A stretch of 39,411 bases of DNA from an uncultured Flavihumibacter sp. Lineage in GTDB: Bacteria > Bacteroidota > Bacteroidia > Chitinophagales > Chitinophagaceae. Under the pieces are notes generated by a model. That model was not told where the DNA came from and searched no databases. It worked only from the letters and a program-made list of their open reading frames with translations. The position numbers were made by a program, and so were the translations under genes. Location: NCBI GenBank assembly GCA_946482545.1, contig CAMLRX010000034.1, forward strand, positions 1 through 39,411, in the 5' to 3' direction. Positions within the stretch are counted from its first letter, which is position 1; each line of letters opens with the position of its first letter. Of the stretch, positions 1 to 7,676 are shown in pieces.

Positions 1-325
1 GAAAAAGCTGTCTTGCAGTATTGCTGTATTCCATCAATTTTCTCGCGACAAGCATCATACTGCCACCTTTCCATACACCACACTCTACAATATCTCCCTC
101 AATTTTACCCGATTCTAAGTGATCTATCGCACGCGCCAATGTCACCAGTCTTTCAGGGCTCGTCATTGTTTTTGCCTTCACAAAGTTGATGTGCTGCGCT
201 TCAGATGGAGAAAAATCAGAAGGAAACGTTTTATCAAGGTTTCCCCTGGCGCTGGTGAGTTCATCTGCCATCGCCTTCGGTATGCCGGTTAAGCCTGCTG
301 CCTTTAAAATTTTCTTCAATAACAT
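1..325 (-). CDS. TylF/MycF-family O-methyltransferase, partial (N-terminal part only)
   Basis: Reading the minus strand from an ATG at 325 gives 108 codons without a stop up to the window edge, so the 3' part is missing. The stretch IVECGVWKGGSM at residues 79-90 is the S-adenosylmethionine-binding glycine-rich signature of the macrocin O-methyltransferase (TylF) family, and the preceding helix (TSPERLVTLARAIDHLESG, about 55-73) also fits. Such enzymes methylate sugar hydroxyls and are often found in cell-surface polysaccharide or glycosylated metabolite loci. The divergent neighbour is a GT2 glycosyltransferase, which supports a surface-glycan role. The substrate cannot be told from this fragment. 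Confidence 0.8.
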   Translation of the reverse strand, partial: MLLKKILKAAGLTGIPKAMADELTSARGNLDKTFPSDFSPSEAQHINFVKAKTMTSPERLVTLARAIDHLESGKIEGDIVECGVWKGGSMMLVARKLMEYSNTARQLF

Positions 326-446
326 ATACAATAAATCTCGTTGCTGGTAGCTGGAAATATTTCTCCCTGCAATATTCTGCAAAATATTTCAGCCATCCAC
401 AAAATCCCTAAAATAGATTAATTTGGCGCGAATAAGCGCTTTTCTG

Positions 447-1367
447 ATGGAAATCAACAAAATAAGCATCATTATCATCTCTTACAACCGCCCAGCCGAC
501 GCGCTTGAACTTCTTCAAAACATCACCACCCTTAAACAAACAGATGAGCTTCTTCAAGAGGTTATTCTTATAAATAATAACTCCTCGGTTTCTTACCAAG
601 ATGTTGAAGCCTATATCGGCCTGCATAATACATACCCTTTTAAATACGTCTCGTCACCAGAAAATCTTGGCGTTTCGAGGGGAAGAAACCTCGGCATCTC
701 ACTCGCCACTGCCTCAATCTTATTCTTCCTGGATGACGATGCATTGCTGGACGACGCAGGCGCACTGCAACAAATTCATGCCGCCTTTTCAGCCCCTTAC
801 AATGAGAGACCGCCCGGCATTTTGTCCTTCCGGGTTTTTTACCACGAAAACCGGCAATGGCAGATCAATGCTTTTCCGCACAAGCGTTTTAAGACGCGCA
901 GGCATCTTCAGGCATTTGACACCTACTACTATGTAGGCTGCGCACATGCCATTAAAAAGGAAGTATTCGAAAAGGCTGGTGTATTGCCCGTAGATTTTTT
1001 CTATGGGATGGAAGAGTATGACTTAAGCTACAGAACTATTGAGGCGGGATTCTCCATTCAATACAATTCCGGCGTAACCGTGCTGCATAAAGAATCACCC
1101 CATGGACGACAGCCTAAACCGGAAAAACTGAAAGGAATGTGGGTCAATAAATCCAAAGTGGCCTGGCGGTATTTGCCCAAACGATACTTTTACAGTACGG
1201 CTGGTATGTGGGGACTTCTATTTCTTCTTAAAACCGGCTTTAATATCAAACTCTTTATTTCCGGGCTTAAAGCATTAAGTGCCATTCCAGGCACAGAACC
1301 CAGAAAGCCACTTTCTGAAAAAGCAATGCAATATATCAGGGGTACAAATCCGCGTTTGTGGTATTAA
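447..1367 (+). CDS. Glycosyltransferase family 2 protein
   Basis: A 306-residue GT-A fold glycosyltransferase that transfers a sugar from a nucleotide-sugar donor, probably at the inner membrane face. The N-terminal strand ISIIIISYNRP and the NNNSS turn bind the nucleotide; PENLGVSRGRNLGI leads to the acidic metal-binding cluster DDD at residues 96-98; the acceptor side carries GMEEYDLSYR, the ED-type catalytic-base region. The ATG at 447 is preferred over the in-frame TTG at 423 because the family fold begins at MEINKISIII. The stop overlaps the convergent Nudix gene by 4 nt. Together with the divergent TylF-like methyltransferase it suggests the edge of a polysaccharide locus; acceptor and linkage are unknown. 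Confidence 0.85.
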   Translation: MEINKISIIIISYNRPADALELLQNITTLKQTDELLQEVILINNNSSVSYQDVEAYIGLHNTYPFKYVSSPENLGVSRGRNLGISLATASILFFLDDDALLDDAGALQQIHAAFSAPYNERPPGILSFRVFYHENRQWQINAFPHKRFKTRRHLQAFDTYYYVGCAHAIKKEVFEKAGVLPVDFFYGMEEYDLSYRTIEAGFSIQYNSGVTVLHKESPHGRQPKPEKLKGMWVNKSKVAWRYLPKRYFYSTAGMWGLLFLLKTGFNIKLFISGLKALSAIPGTEPRKPLSEKAMQYIRGTNPRLWY

Positions 1368-1924
1368 TAATTCACTTCACCAAGCTTCATCATCCCATAA
1401 AATATACAACTCACATGCATACTCTGTAAAATCTCATTCCTTCGCAACATCCCCTTCAACTCCGCCATTTCCACCAGGTGCACCTCAATCTCTTCATTAT
1501 GATCCAGCATCTGTTCCTGCACTTTCTTCCCCCCTTTCGCCAGGAACATGTACATCATATTATTATTGGTACTGGGATTGGCCGAAATTTCTCCCAGAAA
1601 TTCAAAAGAATCAAATGCATACCCCGTTTCTTCCAGCAATTCGCGTTGGATGGCCGCTTCGGGAGAAGCATCGGTATCATCAATACAGCCGCCGGGAATC
1701 TCCATGCAGGTTCTCCCGATGGCATGGCGGTATTGCTTCACCAGTATCACTTTCCCATCTTCCGTGAGCGCCAGGGCGGTGGCCCAGTTGGGGTATTCCA
1801 TCACATAATAGGGCGTAACGATGGTGCCGTCGGGCCTTTCGCAGGTATCTTTTCGGGCCGTAAGCCAGGAATCTTTGAAAAGGTATTCACTTGAAACGAG
1901 CTTCCAGTCTAGCGGATCTTTCAT
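1364..1924 (-). CDS. Nudix hydrolase (ADP-ribose pyrophosphatase-like)
   Basis: A 186-residue Nudix protein, likely hydrolysing a nucleoside diphosphate linked to a sugar or similar group. The Nudix box is at about residues 78-102: GG, a loop, then RELLEETGY with the metal-binding RExxEE at 94-99. Compared with the canonical Gx5Ex7REUxEExGU the loop is one residue longer and the first Glu is replaced by Asp-Ala (D85-A86), so the exact substrate class is uncertain. The ATG at 1924 is chosen because the upstream extension would run into the YfiT-like gene. It is the last gene of a minus-strand operon FKBP - YfiT-like - Nudix; the gap to YfiT is 56 nt. Confidence 0.85.
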   Translation of the reverse strand: MKDPLDWKLVSSEYLFKDSWLTARKDTCERPDGTIVTPYYVMEYPNWATALALTEDGKVILVKQYRHAIGRTCMEIPGGCIDDTDASPEAAIQRELLEETGYAFDSFEFLGEISANPSTNNNMMYMFLAKGGKKVQEQMLDHNEEIEVHLVEMAELKGMLRRNEILQSMHVSCIFYGMMKLGEVNY

Positions 1925-1980
1925 TGGTAGAAATTTATCGGTTGCTGCCGGGGAAATATCTGAAGATGAAGGGTCGCATT

Positions 1981-2511
1981 TTACCAGTTCATCCTTTCCC
2001 GGAGCGATGTAATATGCGCCACATGGTGTTTTCCGTGCCAGGCGTATGAACCCAGCATAAACCATAATGTTTGTATGTTTCCGTACACCGGATGGTATAT
2101 GGTGCGCTCCCATTGCTCACCTTCTATGTTACTCATCATCGTGTACCACCTGGCATGCAAGGCATGCAGCAGGGTTACCGACATGTTCACCGGCACCGCG
2201 AATACGTCGGGCAGTTCGGCCCAGGCTTTTTCGTCGTAAGGTTTTACGATGGGCTGCTTTTCCGTGAGCGCGAGGCGGCAACGGATAAAAGCATTCATAT
2301 GACTGTCCGCCAGATGATGCACCACCTGCCTTACCTGCCAGCCGCCTTCCCGGTAGGGTGTTTCAAACTGGAAGGCATCCAGGCCATTGATGGCGTGTTC
2401 CAACAGTTCAGGAAGGTACCGGATATCGTTCAGCCATATTTTTTTCTGCTGTTCGGAATACCCTACCGGCTGGTATTTGCCGATAGGGTATTGCAAAGAA
2501 ATTCCGTCCAT
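1981..2511 (-). CDS. YfiT/BstA-like DinB-superfamily protein (putative bacillithiol transferase)
   Basis: A 176-residue four-helix DinB-fold protein. WQVRQVVHHLADSHMNAF at residues 59-76 and the histidine cluster HGKHHVAH at 159-166 match the metal-binding histidines of Bacillus YfiT (BstA), which conjugates bacillithiol to electrophiles such as antibiotics and other xenobiotics. The segment KPYDEKAWAELPD is also typical of that subfamily. The ATG at 2511 lies 5 nt from the FKBP stop, so the two are surely co-transcribed. A BrxA/BrxB bacilliredoxin is encoded at 26054-26470, supporting a bacillithiol-using organism. Thiol specificity is inferred from the family and not shown by the sequence alone. 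Confidence 0.82.
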   Translation of the reverse strand: MDGISLQYPIGKYQPVGYSEQQKKIWLNDIRYLPELLEHAINGLDAFQFETPYREGGWQVRQVVHHLADSHMNAFIRCRLALTEKQPIVKPYDEKAWAELPDVFAVPVNMSVTLLHALHARWYTMMSNIEGEQWERTIYHPVYGNIQTLWFMLGSYAWHGKHHVAHITSLRERMNW

Positions 2512-2516
2512 GTAGG

Positions 2517-3296
2517 TTATTTTAGGATCTCGAGCATTTCCACTTCGAAGATCAGCGCCGCGCCACCGGGAATATCTCCTCCGGCACCACGATCGCCATA
2601 ACCGAGGGAAGAGGGCATGTAAATGATCCACTTATCCCCTTCTTTCATCAGCTTAAGGGCTTCTGTCCAGCCTTTGATTACCTGTCCCACACCTATTTCC
2701 AGCGGCTGGCCGCGGTCAACGGAACTGTCAAACTTTTTACCGTTGATCAGTTTTCCGGTGTAATGCACTTTCACTCGGCTGGTATCGTGTGGATGCACGG
2801 TGCCGGTACCGGTTTTTACTACTTCATACTGAAGGCCGCTGGGCAATTCGGTTACCCCGGCTCTTTTTTTGTTTTCCGCGAGGAATTTTGCGCTTTCTTC
2901 TTTCACTGCGTTGATTTTTTTGTTGGCGAATGCCTGAAGTTTTTCCTGTAAAGTCATATTTGCCTGCATTTCATCCAGTAATGGCGTTTTTCCGCCCAGC
3001 ACATCGGCGAAGGCTTTATTGAGCAGTTTGTAGTTCATGGTGTCCACGCCCTGTGTTTTGAAGTAACTGGCCACGTTCACTCCTATCGCATAGGAGAGCG
3101 AGTCGATGGCGTTCTTCATGGCGGGAGCCGGAACTACAACTGGTGTCTTGGGTTTTACCGTTGACTTGGTAGTGGCGGTTTTGGGCTTGGTAACTGGCGG
3201 TTTTGTGGTGGTTTTTGTCTGAGCGAGGGAAACGGAACATACCGAACTGATTATCAGGGAACCTATCACCTGCTGCGCGATTCTTTTTGTGCTCAT
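2517..3296 (-). CDS. Exported FKBP-type peptidyl-prolyl cis-trans isomerase (Mip/FkpA-like)
   Basis: A 259-residue periplasmic or envelope prolyl isomerase. An N-terminal signal peptide (about 1-25, ending SLAQ) is followed by a low-complexity Thr/Lys/Pro linker (about 27-58), an FKBP_N-type helical dimerisation region (about 62-145, starting DSLSYAIGVNVASYF) and a C-terminal FKBP domain (about 150-258) with VKVHYTGKLINGKKFDSS, GQVIKGWTEAL and the LGYGDRGAGGDIPG loop. It probably assists folding of exported proteins. It is the first gene of the operon with the YfiT-like and Nudix genes. On the minus strand a TACCTTTC box (3327-3320) one base off the Bacteroidota -7 consensus lies just upstream of the ATG. 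Confidence 0.93.
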   Translation of the reverse strand: MSTKRIAQQVIGSLIISSVCSVSLAQTKTTTKPPVTKPKTATTKSTVKPKTPVVVPAPAMKNAIDSLSYAIGVNVASYFKTQGVDTMNYKLLNKAFADVLGGKTPLLDEMQANMTLQEKLQAFANKKINAVKEESAKFLAENKKRAGVTELPSGLQYEVVKTGTGTVHPHDTSRVKVHYTGKLINGKKFDSSVDRGQPLEIGVGQVIKGWTEALKLMKEGDKWIIYMPSSLGYGDRGAGGDIPGGAALIFEVEMLEILK

Positions 3297-3378
3297 TGAA
3301 ATTTTTGCGATTTAGACCGGAAAGGTAGTGAAAAGACTAAAATTTTACGAAATTCACTATCCTATCGCCATAGTAGAC

Positions 3379-3386
3379 TACATTTG
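3379..3386 (+). promoter_or_regulatory. Candidate -7 promoter element of cysE
   Basis: TACATTTG matches the Bacteroidota -7 consensus TAnnTTTG exactly. No convincing TTTG -33 box lies 19-21 nt upstream. A start point about 7 nt downstream would leave a leader of roughly 12 nt before the ATG at 3405, and would exclude the in-frame TTG at 3384 as the start of cysE because it lies inside this element. Confidence 0.5.
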
Positions 3387-3404
3387 TCGGTACAACTACG
3401 TTTT

Positions 3405-4226
3405 ATGCCAGGCGATTCATTCAGAGAAAGGATATTCAGGCGCCACATGGCCGCCGCCGCTACCGCTTTCCCCGCTACAAGTGATGTTTGCACCTTTTCG
3501 AGTGCTTTGCTGAACTGGTTGTTTCCCGAACAGACAGGCAACTTTTTAAATACTGAAATAGCGCTGGCAGAAAAACATGAAGCGCTGCGCGAACAACTTG
3601 AACAGTTGTTGCGGCCCATGGAAGCACAACTGGAGCAACCGGCCACGGCAACAGCCGATCTCTTTTTCCAGGAAATTCCCGCATTGGACGATATGCTGAA
3701 CAAAGACGCCACAGCGATACTGGAAGGCGATCCCGCCGCCACCAGCAGGTATGAGGTGATCCGCGCTTACCCCGGCTTCTACGCGCTCGCATTCTACCGT
3801 ATGGCGCATATTCTTTATACATTGGGCGTACCGCTTCTCCCCCGCCTCATGACCGAATTTGCCCACAACAGAACCGGGATCGATATCCACCCAGGCGCAA
3901 AAATCGGCGCGTATTGCTGCATCGACCACGGTACCGGGATCGTGATCGGGGAAACCACCGTTATCGGGGAACACGTTAAAATATACCAGGGCGTTACCCT
4001 CGGCGCATTGAGTGTTGAAAAAACAATGGCCCTCCAGAAAAGACACCCCACCATTGAGGACCATGTCGTAATCTATGCCGGGGCCACCATTCTCGGCGGA
4101 GAAACCGTTGTGGGCCACCACAGCATCATTGGCGGGAATGTATGGCTCATCCGATCGGTTGCCCCGAACGCACGTATTTACTATAAGGCCGATGAACACA
4201 TCTCGATTTCAGAACAAATTTTATAA
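3405..4226 (+). CDS. cysE: Serine O-acetyltransferase
   Basis: A 273-residue enzyme that acetylates L-serine with acetyl-CoA, the first committed step of cysteine synthesis. The N-terminal helical domain runs to about residue 135 and ends in RYEVIRAYPGFYALAFYRMAH; the C-terminal left-handed beta-helix of hexapeptide repeats follows, with GIDIHPGAKIG, the catalytic IDHGTGIVIGET segment, GEHVKIYQGVTLGA and RHPTIEDHVVIYAGATILGG. Length matches the family. The ATG at 3405 is preferred over the TTG at 3384 because a -7 promoter box covers the latter. cysM follows after 5 nt, so the two form an operon and their products may also associate as a cysteine synthase complex (family knowledge; that partner is usually CysK). 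Confidence 0.95.
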   Translation: MPGDSFRERIFRRHMAAAATAFPATSDVCTFSSALLNWLFPEQTGNFLNTEIALAEKHEALREQLEQLLRPMEAQLEQPATATADLFFQEIPALDDMLNKDATAILEGDPAATSRYEVIRAYPGFYALAFYRMAHILYTLGVPLLPRLMTEFAHNRTGIDIHPGAKIGAYCCIDHGTGIVIGETTVIGEHVKIYQGVTLGALSVEKTMALQKRHPTIEDHVVIYAGATILGGETVVGHHSIIGGNVWLIRSVAPNARIYYKADEHISISEQIL

Positions 4227-4231
4227 TAAGC

Positions 4232-5119
4232 ATGACCGCATCTTCTGTATTGGAACTCGTGGGGAACACCCCCATGGTTAAACTTAGAAACGTTTTTAAC
4301 AAGCCCGGCGTAACCATTTACGCAAAACTGGAAGGCCATAACCCCGGTGGCTCCGTGAAGGACCGCGCCGCGTATGGCATGATCAGCGCCGCTTTGGAGA
4401 GAGGAGACATTAAGCCGGGTATTAAACTGATTGAAGCCACCAGCGGCAACACCGGTATCGCGCTCGCCATGATCGCGAACCTGTATGGCATCGCCATCGA
4501 ACTCGTGATGCCGGAAGACGCTACCCGCGAACGCGTGCTCACCATGGAAGCCTTCGGCGCCAAAGTAATCCTTACACCCAAAGAAAAATCTATGGAAGGC
4601 GCTATCGACTACGCGCATGCGCAGGTTGAAAAAGGAGGTTATTTTATGCTGAACCAGTTCGCGAACGAAGACAACGCGAATATGCACTTCAATACCACCG
4701 GTCCGGAAATATGGCGCGACACCCAGGGCGAAGTGACGCATTTTGTTTCGGCCATGGGTACTACGGGCACTATTATGGGTGTTTCCCGCTTCCTCAAATC
4801 GCAGAACCCCGCGGTTCAGATCGTAGGCTGCCAGCCCACAGACGGTTCAAAAATCCCGGGTATCCGCAAATGGCCCGAAGCGTATCTTCCTAAAATATTT
4901 GACCGCTCCAGAGTTGACCGTGTAGTGGATATCGCCGAAAAAGATGCCCGAATTATGGCCAATCGTCTTGCGAAAGAAGAAGCCATTTTCTCCGGCATGA
5001 GCAGCGGCGGAGCCGTTCACGCCGCCCTGCAAATTGCGGAAGAAATAGAATCCGGGGTAATCGTATGCATCATCTGCGATCGTGGCGACCGCTATCTTTC
5101 CTCCGACCTTTTCGGTTAA
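4232..5119 (+). CDS. cysM: Cysteine synthase, CysM type
   Basis: A 295-residue PLP-dependent fold-type II enzyme that makes cysteine from O-acetylserine and sulfide (CysM forms can also use thiosulfate). The PLP lysine is K43 in NPGGSVKDRAA; the substrate loop TSGNTG is at residues 70-75; SAMGTTGTIMG is the PLP phosphate-binding glycine loop; FSGMSSGGAV is present near the C terminus. The NPGGSVKDR signature and the short length favour CysM over CysK. It follows cysE by 5 nt, and its stop overlaps that of the convergent DUF6498-type gene. Confidence 0.93.
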   Translation: MTASSVLELVGNTPMVKLRNVFNKPGVTIYAKLEGHNPGGSVKDRAAYGMISAALERGDIKPGIKLIEATSGNTGIALAMIANLYGIAIELVMPEDATRERVLTMEAFGAKVILTPKEKSMEGAIDYAHAQVEKGGYFMLNQFANEDNANMHFNTTGPEIWRDTQGEVTHFVSAMGTTGTIMGVSRFLKSQNPAVQIVGCQPTDGSKIPGIRKWPEAYLPKIFDRSRVDRVVDIAEKDARIMANRLAKEEAIFSGMSSGGAVHAALQIAEEIESGVIVCIICDRGDRYLSSDLFG

Positions 5120-5859
5120 TTCATAAACAACAGTTCCAACTGTTTCTCCACTTTTTCAGGCCCGGTTTCTCCTTTGGCGAGTTTCCGGGCCAATATTTTT
5201 CTCGCCTCCGGACTGTACCTGAAAGCCGTGGCGAACAGGTCAACCACCAGGCGTACCGCCACCAGTAATATGGCCGCGATAAGTCCGGCATGCAGGAAAA
5301 TAATGAAGAAGCCGCCGGCGATAGCTACCACCTGTTGTACGAATATCCGAACATAAGGCTGCATGAACATTTCAGACAATACGGTTTCGTGGTATTTCCG
5401 GGCAAGAAAAAAATCGGTTAGCGATTGCATCACATTGAAAAAAGCAATGGAGGCCACTGCCCAAAGCGCCCCTGGTTGGGAAAGCATGTAGGAAAAGTTT
5501 GCCAGCACATTGAAGCTGTCCTTCACTCCCTTGTCGTCTACGCCCAGCAAGAGGAAGATAAATACCGACTGAACAAAAATGAAAAAATTGTAATGCACCA
5601 GGAAGAACGGCACCATAAAAACATGGTTGTTATGGTCGTGGGGCTTTTTAAGCCGAAGCGCTTTCTGCTTCCGGCCCACTGCTGAAACCGTGAGCATTTT
5701 GAGGGCATGAACCAATCCGATTACCAGCGTTTCCACCAGGTAAGCGAATAAAATGGTATTGGGCCGCCACCAGCCAAGCAGCAGCCCCGCAATCATTACT
5801 ACGGCAGAAAACCAGAGGGTTTGGTTCCGGGCATTGGGGAAAAACCAGGGAAATTTCAT
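5116..5859 (-). CDS. DUF6498-type multi-pass membrane protein
   Basis: A 247-residue integral membrane protein with about six hydrophobic segments (roughly residues 13-30, 35-55, 83-105, 130-150, 170-190 and 190-215). I recall proteins of this layout, with an N-terminal WF.N.RNQTLW.S start and the PFFLVHYNFF helix, as the DUF6498 family; no biochemical function is known. The C terminus is a short charged tail. It is transcribed alone, convergent to cysM with overlapping stop codons. Confidence 0.7.
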   Translation of the reverse strand: MKFPWFFPNARNQTLWFSAVVMIAGLLLGWWRPNTILFAYLVETLVIGLVHALKMLTVSAVGRKQKALRLKKPHDHNNHVFMVPFFLVHYNFFIFVQSVFIFLLLGVDDKGVKDSFNVLANFSYMLSQPGALWAVASIAFFNVMQSLTDFFLARKYHETVLSEMFMQPYVRIFVQQVVAIAGGFFIIFLHAGLIAAILLVAVRLVVDLFATAFRYSPEARKILARKLAKGETGPEKVEKQLELLFMN

Positions 5860-5970
5860 GCTGAAAATTAGGGGTTTGATGAAGCGGGAACAATACCCAC
5901 AGGAAGGTATTTAACACTACTTCAAGATAATCTTAACATGGCTTTAAATGTTTCTTCAATGTTTGAACAT

Positions 5971-5978
5971 TATCTTTG
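5971..5978 (+). promoter_or_regulatory. Candidate -7 promoter element of a small transcript
   Basis: TATCTTTG is an exact TAnnTTTG match. No clear TTTG -33 element is at the usual distance. It points rightwards to a stretch without a substantial gene that ends in an intrinsic terminator at 6097-6128. Confidence 0.45.
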
Positions 5979-5984
5979 TACGGT

Positions 5985-6128
5985 AATCAAATGATCAAAA
6001 GGAAAGAAATATTTCAGACTGGAATTAATTTGAAACAACGAACCATAATATATTGATTATCTGATTAAAGAGTTAAGGGTTGTAGGGTTAATGATTAAGC
6101 TCTTCCTTTCAGGAAGGGCTTTTTCTTT
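5985..6128 (+). ncRNA. Candidate small RNA (about 140 nt) between promoter and terminator
   Basis: Between the DUF6498-type gene and the SprT-like gene, both on the minus strand, the plus strand shows a TAnnTTTG box (5971-5978), then about 110 nt without a convincing gene, then a strong intrinsic terminator. The start is estimated at about 7 nt after the box. A 21-codon open frame (5991-6056, beginning MIKRKEIFQTG) lies inside and could instead be a small peptide, but it has no visible membrane segment or family resemblance. No known RNA family was recognised. The unit is inferred from signals only. Confidence 0.4.
6097..6128 (+). terminator. Intrinsic terminator of the candidate small RNA
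   Basis: An 11-bp stem (AAGCTCTTCCT at 6097-6107 with AGGAAGGGCTT at 6111-6121, one G-U pair), a 3-nt loop and a T-rich run (TTTTTCTTTT) follow the plus-strand direction. On the other strand the run after the stem is not T-rich, so it is oriented to the right. It abuts the SprT-like stop codon. Confidence 0.75.
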
Positions 6129-6745
6129 TATGCCTTCACCACCTCATATACCGGGCTGAAAAGATAGATTTTCCCGGTAGCCATTTCTTCGCATCGTATT
6201 CTTTTCCGGATCTTTTCTCCTCTTTTAAAAACTCTTCCTTTTTCAATGGTGAACAGTGCGCCTACCGGCAATTCATCTACCAGTACATGTCCATCCTTTA
6301 TGGGATCATAGCGCCGGAGCACACGCAGCAATTGTTCATCGGCACAACTGCTGGCCGCAGGATTGCCCAACGAATCCAGCAGGGCTTTGGTAATGTCTGC
6401 CGGAAATACATTCAGCCGGATGAACTCCGCGAGGATATGACTGAACAGGGTTTTCCATTCCTTACCATGCGGGGCCACCCGGTGTCCGTAACGGTCGAAA
6501 GTGAGCAGGTGCGCCAACTCATGTAATAAGGTAACCAGGAAAGCGTAACGGTTGAGGTTGCCGTTCACCGAAATGCGGTGGTTCTTTTCATTGACCGCAT
6601 TCCGGTAATCGCCCAATACAGATTTCCGGGCGCGCGTAATGGTGAGGTGTACCTTATAATGCAACAGGTAATGCTGCACCTGTTCAAATGAACCATGCGG
6701 CAGGTAAGAACGGAGCGCTTCCAGCGGGGCTTCCTGTTTAGCCAT
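6128..6745 (-). CDS. SprT-like zinc metalloprotease-domain protein
   Basis: A 205-residue cytosolic protein with an SprT/Spartan-like fold. The zinc-binding HExxH motif is HELAH in VTLLHELAHLLTF (about residues 72-84), followed by GHRVAPHGKEWKTLF, which supplies the third histidine. The C-terminal part (GALFTIEKGRVFKRGEKIRKRIRCEE) resembles a small beta or zinc-ribbon-like domain, but the usual cysteine pairs are not evident. Relatives act on DNA-protein crosslinks in eukaryotes; bacterial roles are unclear. The ATG lies 8 nt inside the end of the upstream four-TM gene, so translation is probably coupled. Confidence 0.85.
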   Translation of the reverse strand: MAKQEAPLEALRSYLPHGSFEQVQHYLLHYKVHLTITRARKSVLGDYRNAVNEKNHRISVNGNLNRYAFLVTLLHELAHLLTFDRYGHRVAPHGKEWKTLFSHILAEFIRLNVFPADITKALLDSLGNPAASSCADEQLLRVLRRYDPIKDGHVLVDELPVGALFTIEKGRVFKRGEKIRKRIRCEEMATGKIYLFSPVYEVVKA

Positions 6746-7145
6746 TCTTTTTCTGCAGACTATTGAGTTTGGTTACGATCCTGGTTTCCAGGAAGGTATA
6801 AAGGAGATAGAAAAACATACACCCGAAGAGCGCAGGTTTGTTGACCCCGGATTTTGCAACGATAATGTAGATGAAAGCCGCGATCAGGCAGCCGAACATT
6901 TTTATCAGCATTCCGCCATAAACGGCGTTCACAAAGCCCATGGATGTTTTTTTATTCAATGCTTTTACGTGGAGGGAATAAGTTAGCGCGGTAAGCAAAA
7001 AGATAAGCGTATGACCAATGATCAGCACGTCTCTGTCGGCGCCCCATTTCTCCAATAGTTCCTTTCCAAAAATCAGGAATCCGTTGAACCCTGCGAAAAC
7101 GGCCACAATCGCTAAAAATGATTTCCTTGCCACCTGTTTGTCCAT
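6738..7145 (-). CDS. Small four-TM conserved membrane protein, function unknown
   Basis: A 135-residue protein with four predicted membrane helices, roughly at residues 9-28, 40-60, 78-98 and 105-122, and a basic C terminus (ETRIVTKLNSLQKKNG). I do not recognise a named family; such small membrane proteins are known to me beside bactofilin and ATP-synthase genes in Bacteroidota (recollection, not checked). I place the start at the ATG at 7145; an in-frame GTG at 7163 would fall inside a stable hairpin. It overlaps the SprT-like gene by 8 nt and follows bactofilin, from which it is separated by that hairpin. Confidence 0.75.
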   Translation of the reverse strand: MDKQVARKSFLAIVAVFAGFNGFLIFGKELLEKWGADRDVLIIGHTLIFLLTALTYSLHVKALNKKTSMGFVNAVYGGMLIKMFGCLIAAFIYIIVAKSGVNKPALFGCMFFYLLYTFLETRIVTKLNSLQKKNG

Positions 7146-7148
7146 CGT

Positions 7149-7184
7149 AAAAAATTTAGCCACGCGGGTTTTTACCGCGTGGCT
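7149..7184 (-). terminator. Hairpin and T-run between bactofilin and the four-TM gene (terminator or attenuator)
   Basis: A perfect 10-bp inverted repeat (AGCCACGCGG at 7158-7167, CCGCGTGGCT at 7175-7184) with a 7-nt loop is followed on the minus strand by AAATTTTTT and, four bases later, by the ATG of the four-TM gene. The three A residues between stem and T-run are not ideal for an intrinsic terminator. It could stop most bactofilin transcripts or act as a structured leader for the next gene. Confidence 0.5.
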
Positions 7185-7211
7185 GCAAAATTAGGGAAAA
7201 ACAAACAGGAA

Positions 7212-7646
7212 CTAGCCCTGCCCGATGGCGAGGGCGGGCATCCTTTTGTCGGTCTTTTCTTTGGAGGGAACGGAAGCGGGTGCCGGAACGATCATCTGGC
7301 ATTGTCCGTTGAATTTTGCCTCAGGTTCTACCTGGAGCTGTTTTGCGCTGATGTTGCCATCCACCACGGAACCGCCGCGGAGGTAAAGCAGGTCGTTCAC
7401 CCGTACCGACCCGGAAACGCGACCCATAATATCTGCCTGGTCGCCTTCAATATCGCCTTCCACGAGGCCGTCGGGCCCGATTACGATCTTTGCTTTGCTG
7501 GAAATATTTCCTTTGATGGTGCCATCGATGCGCATATCGCCTGGCGCTACTACATTACCTGTGAAAATGGTGCCTGCACCGATAAGACTGGTGCCGCTAC
7601 TGGTGGAAAGTGGTGTGGAATCGGATTTGGATTTTGAGTTAAACAT
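7212..7646 (-). CDS. Bactofilin (polymer-forming cytoskeletal protein)
   Basis: A 144-residue bactofilin. A disordered Ser/Thr-rich N terminus (about 1-20) precedes the right-handed beta-helix core (about 21-115) of repeated short strands (GTIFTGNVVAPGDMRIDGTI, GNISSKAKIVIGPDGLVEGD, GDQADIMGRVSGSV, RGGSVVDGNISAKQLQVE), then a Pro/Ala-rich tail. Bactofilins self-assemble without nucleotide into filaments that often localise cell-wall enzymes. The gene upstream (30 nt away) encodes a single-pass membrane protein that resembles the anchor of bactofilin-linked M23 peptidases, so the two are likely a functional pair. Confidence 0.93.
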   Translation of the reverse strand: MFNSKSKSDSTPLSTSSGTSLIGAGTIFTGNVVAPGDMRIDGTIKGNISSKAKIVIGPDGLVEGDIEGDQADIMGRVSGSVRVNDLLYLRGGSVVDGNISAKQLQVEPEAKFNGQCQMIVPAPASVPSKEKTDKRMPALAIGQG

Positions 7647-7676
7647 GGACCGGATTTTAGGATTATCAAAAATGGT

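Noticed and set aside
423..446. TTG start for the GT2 glycosyltransferase
   Set aside because: The ATG at 447 begins the conserved fold; the extension is not family-like.
3546..4199. Long open frame antisense to cysE
   Set aside because: A 217-codon minus-strand frame lies fully within cysE, has no family features and is explained by codon bias of the real gene.
5991..6056. 21-codon frame in the candidate small RNA
   Set aside because: Too short to support, no membrane or charged pattern that suggests a leader peptide; mentioned only as an alternative.
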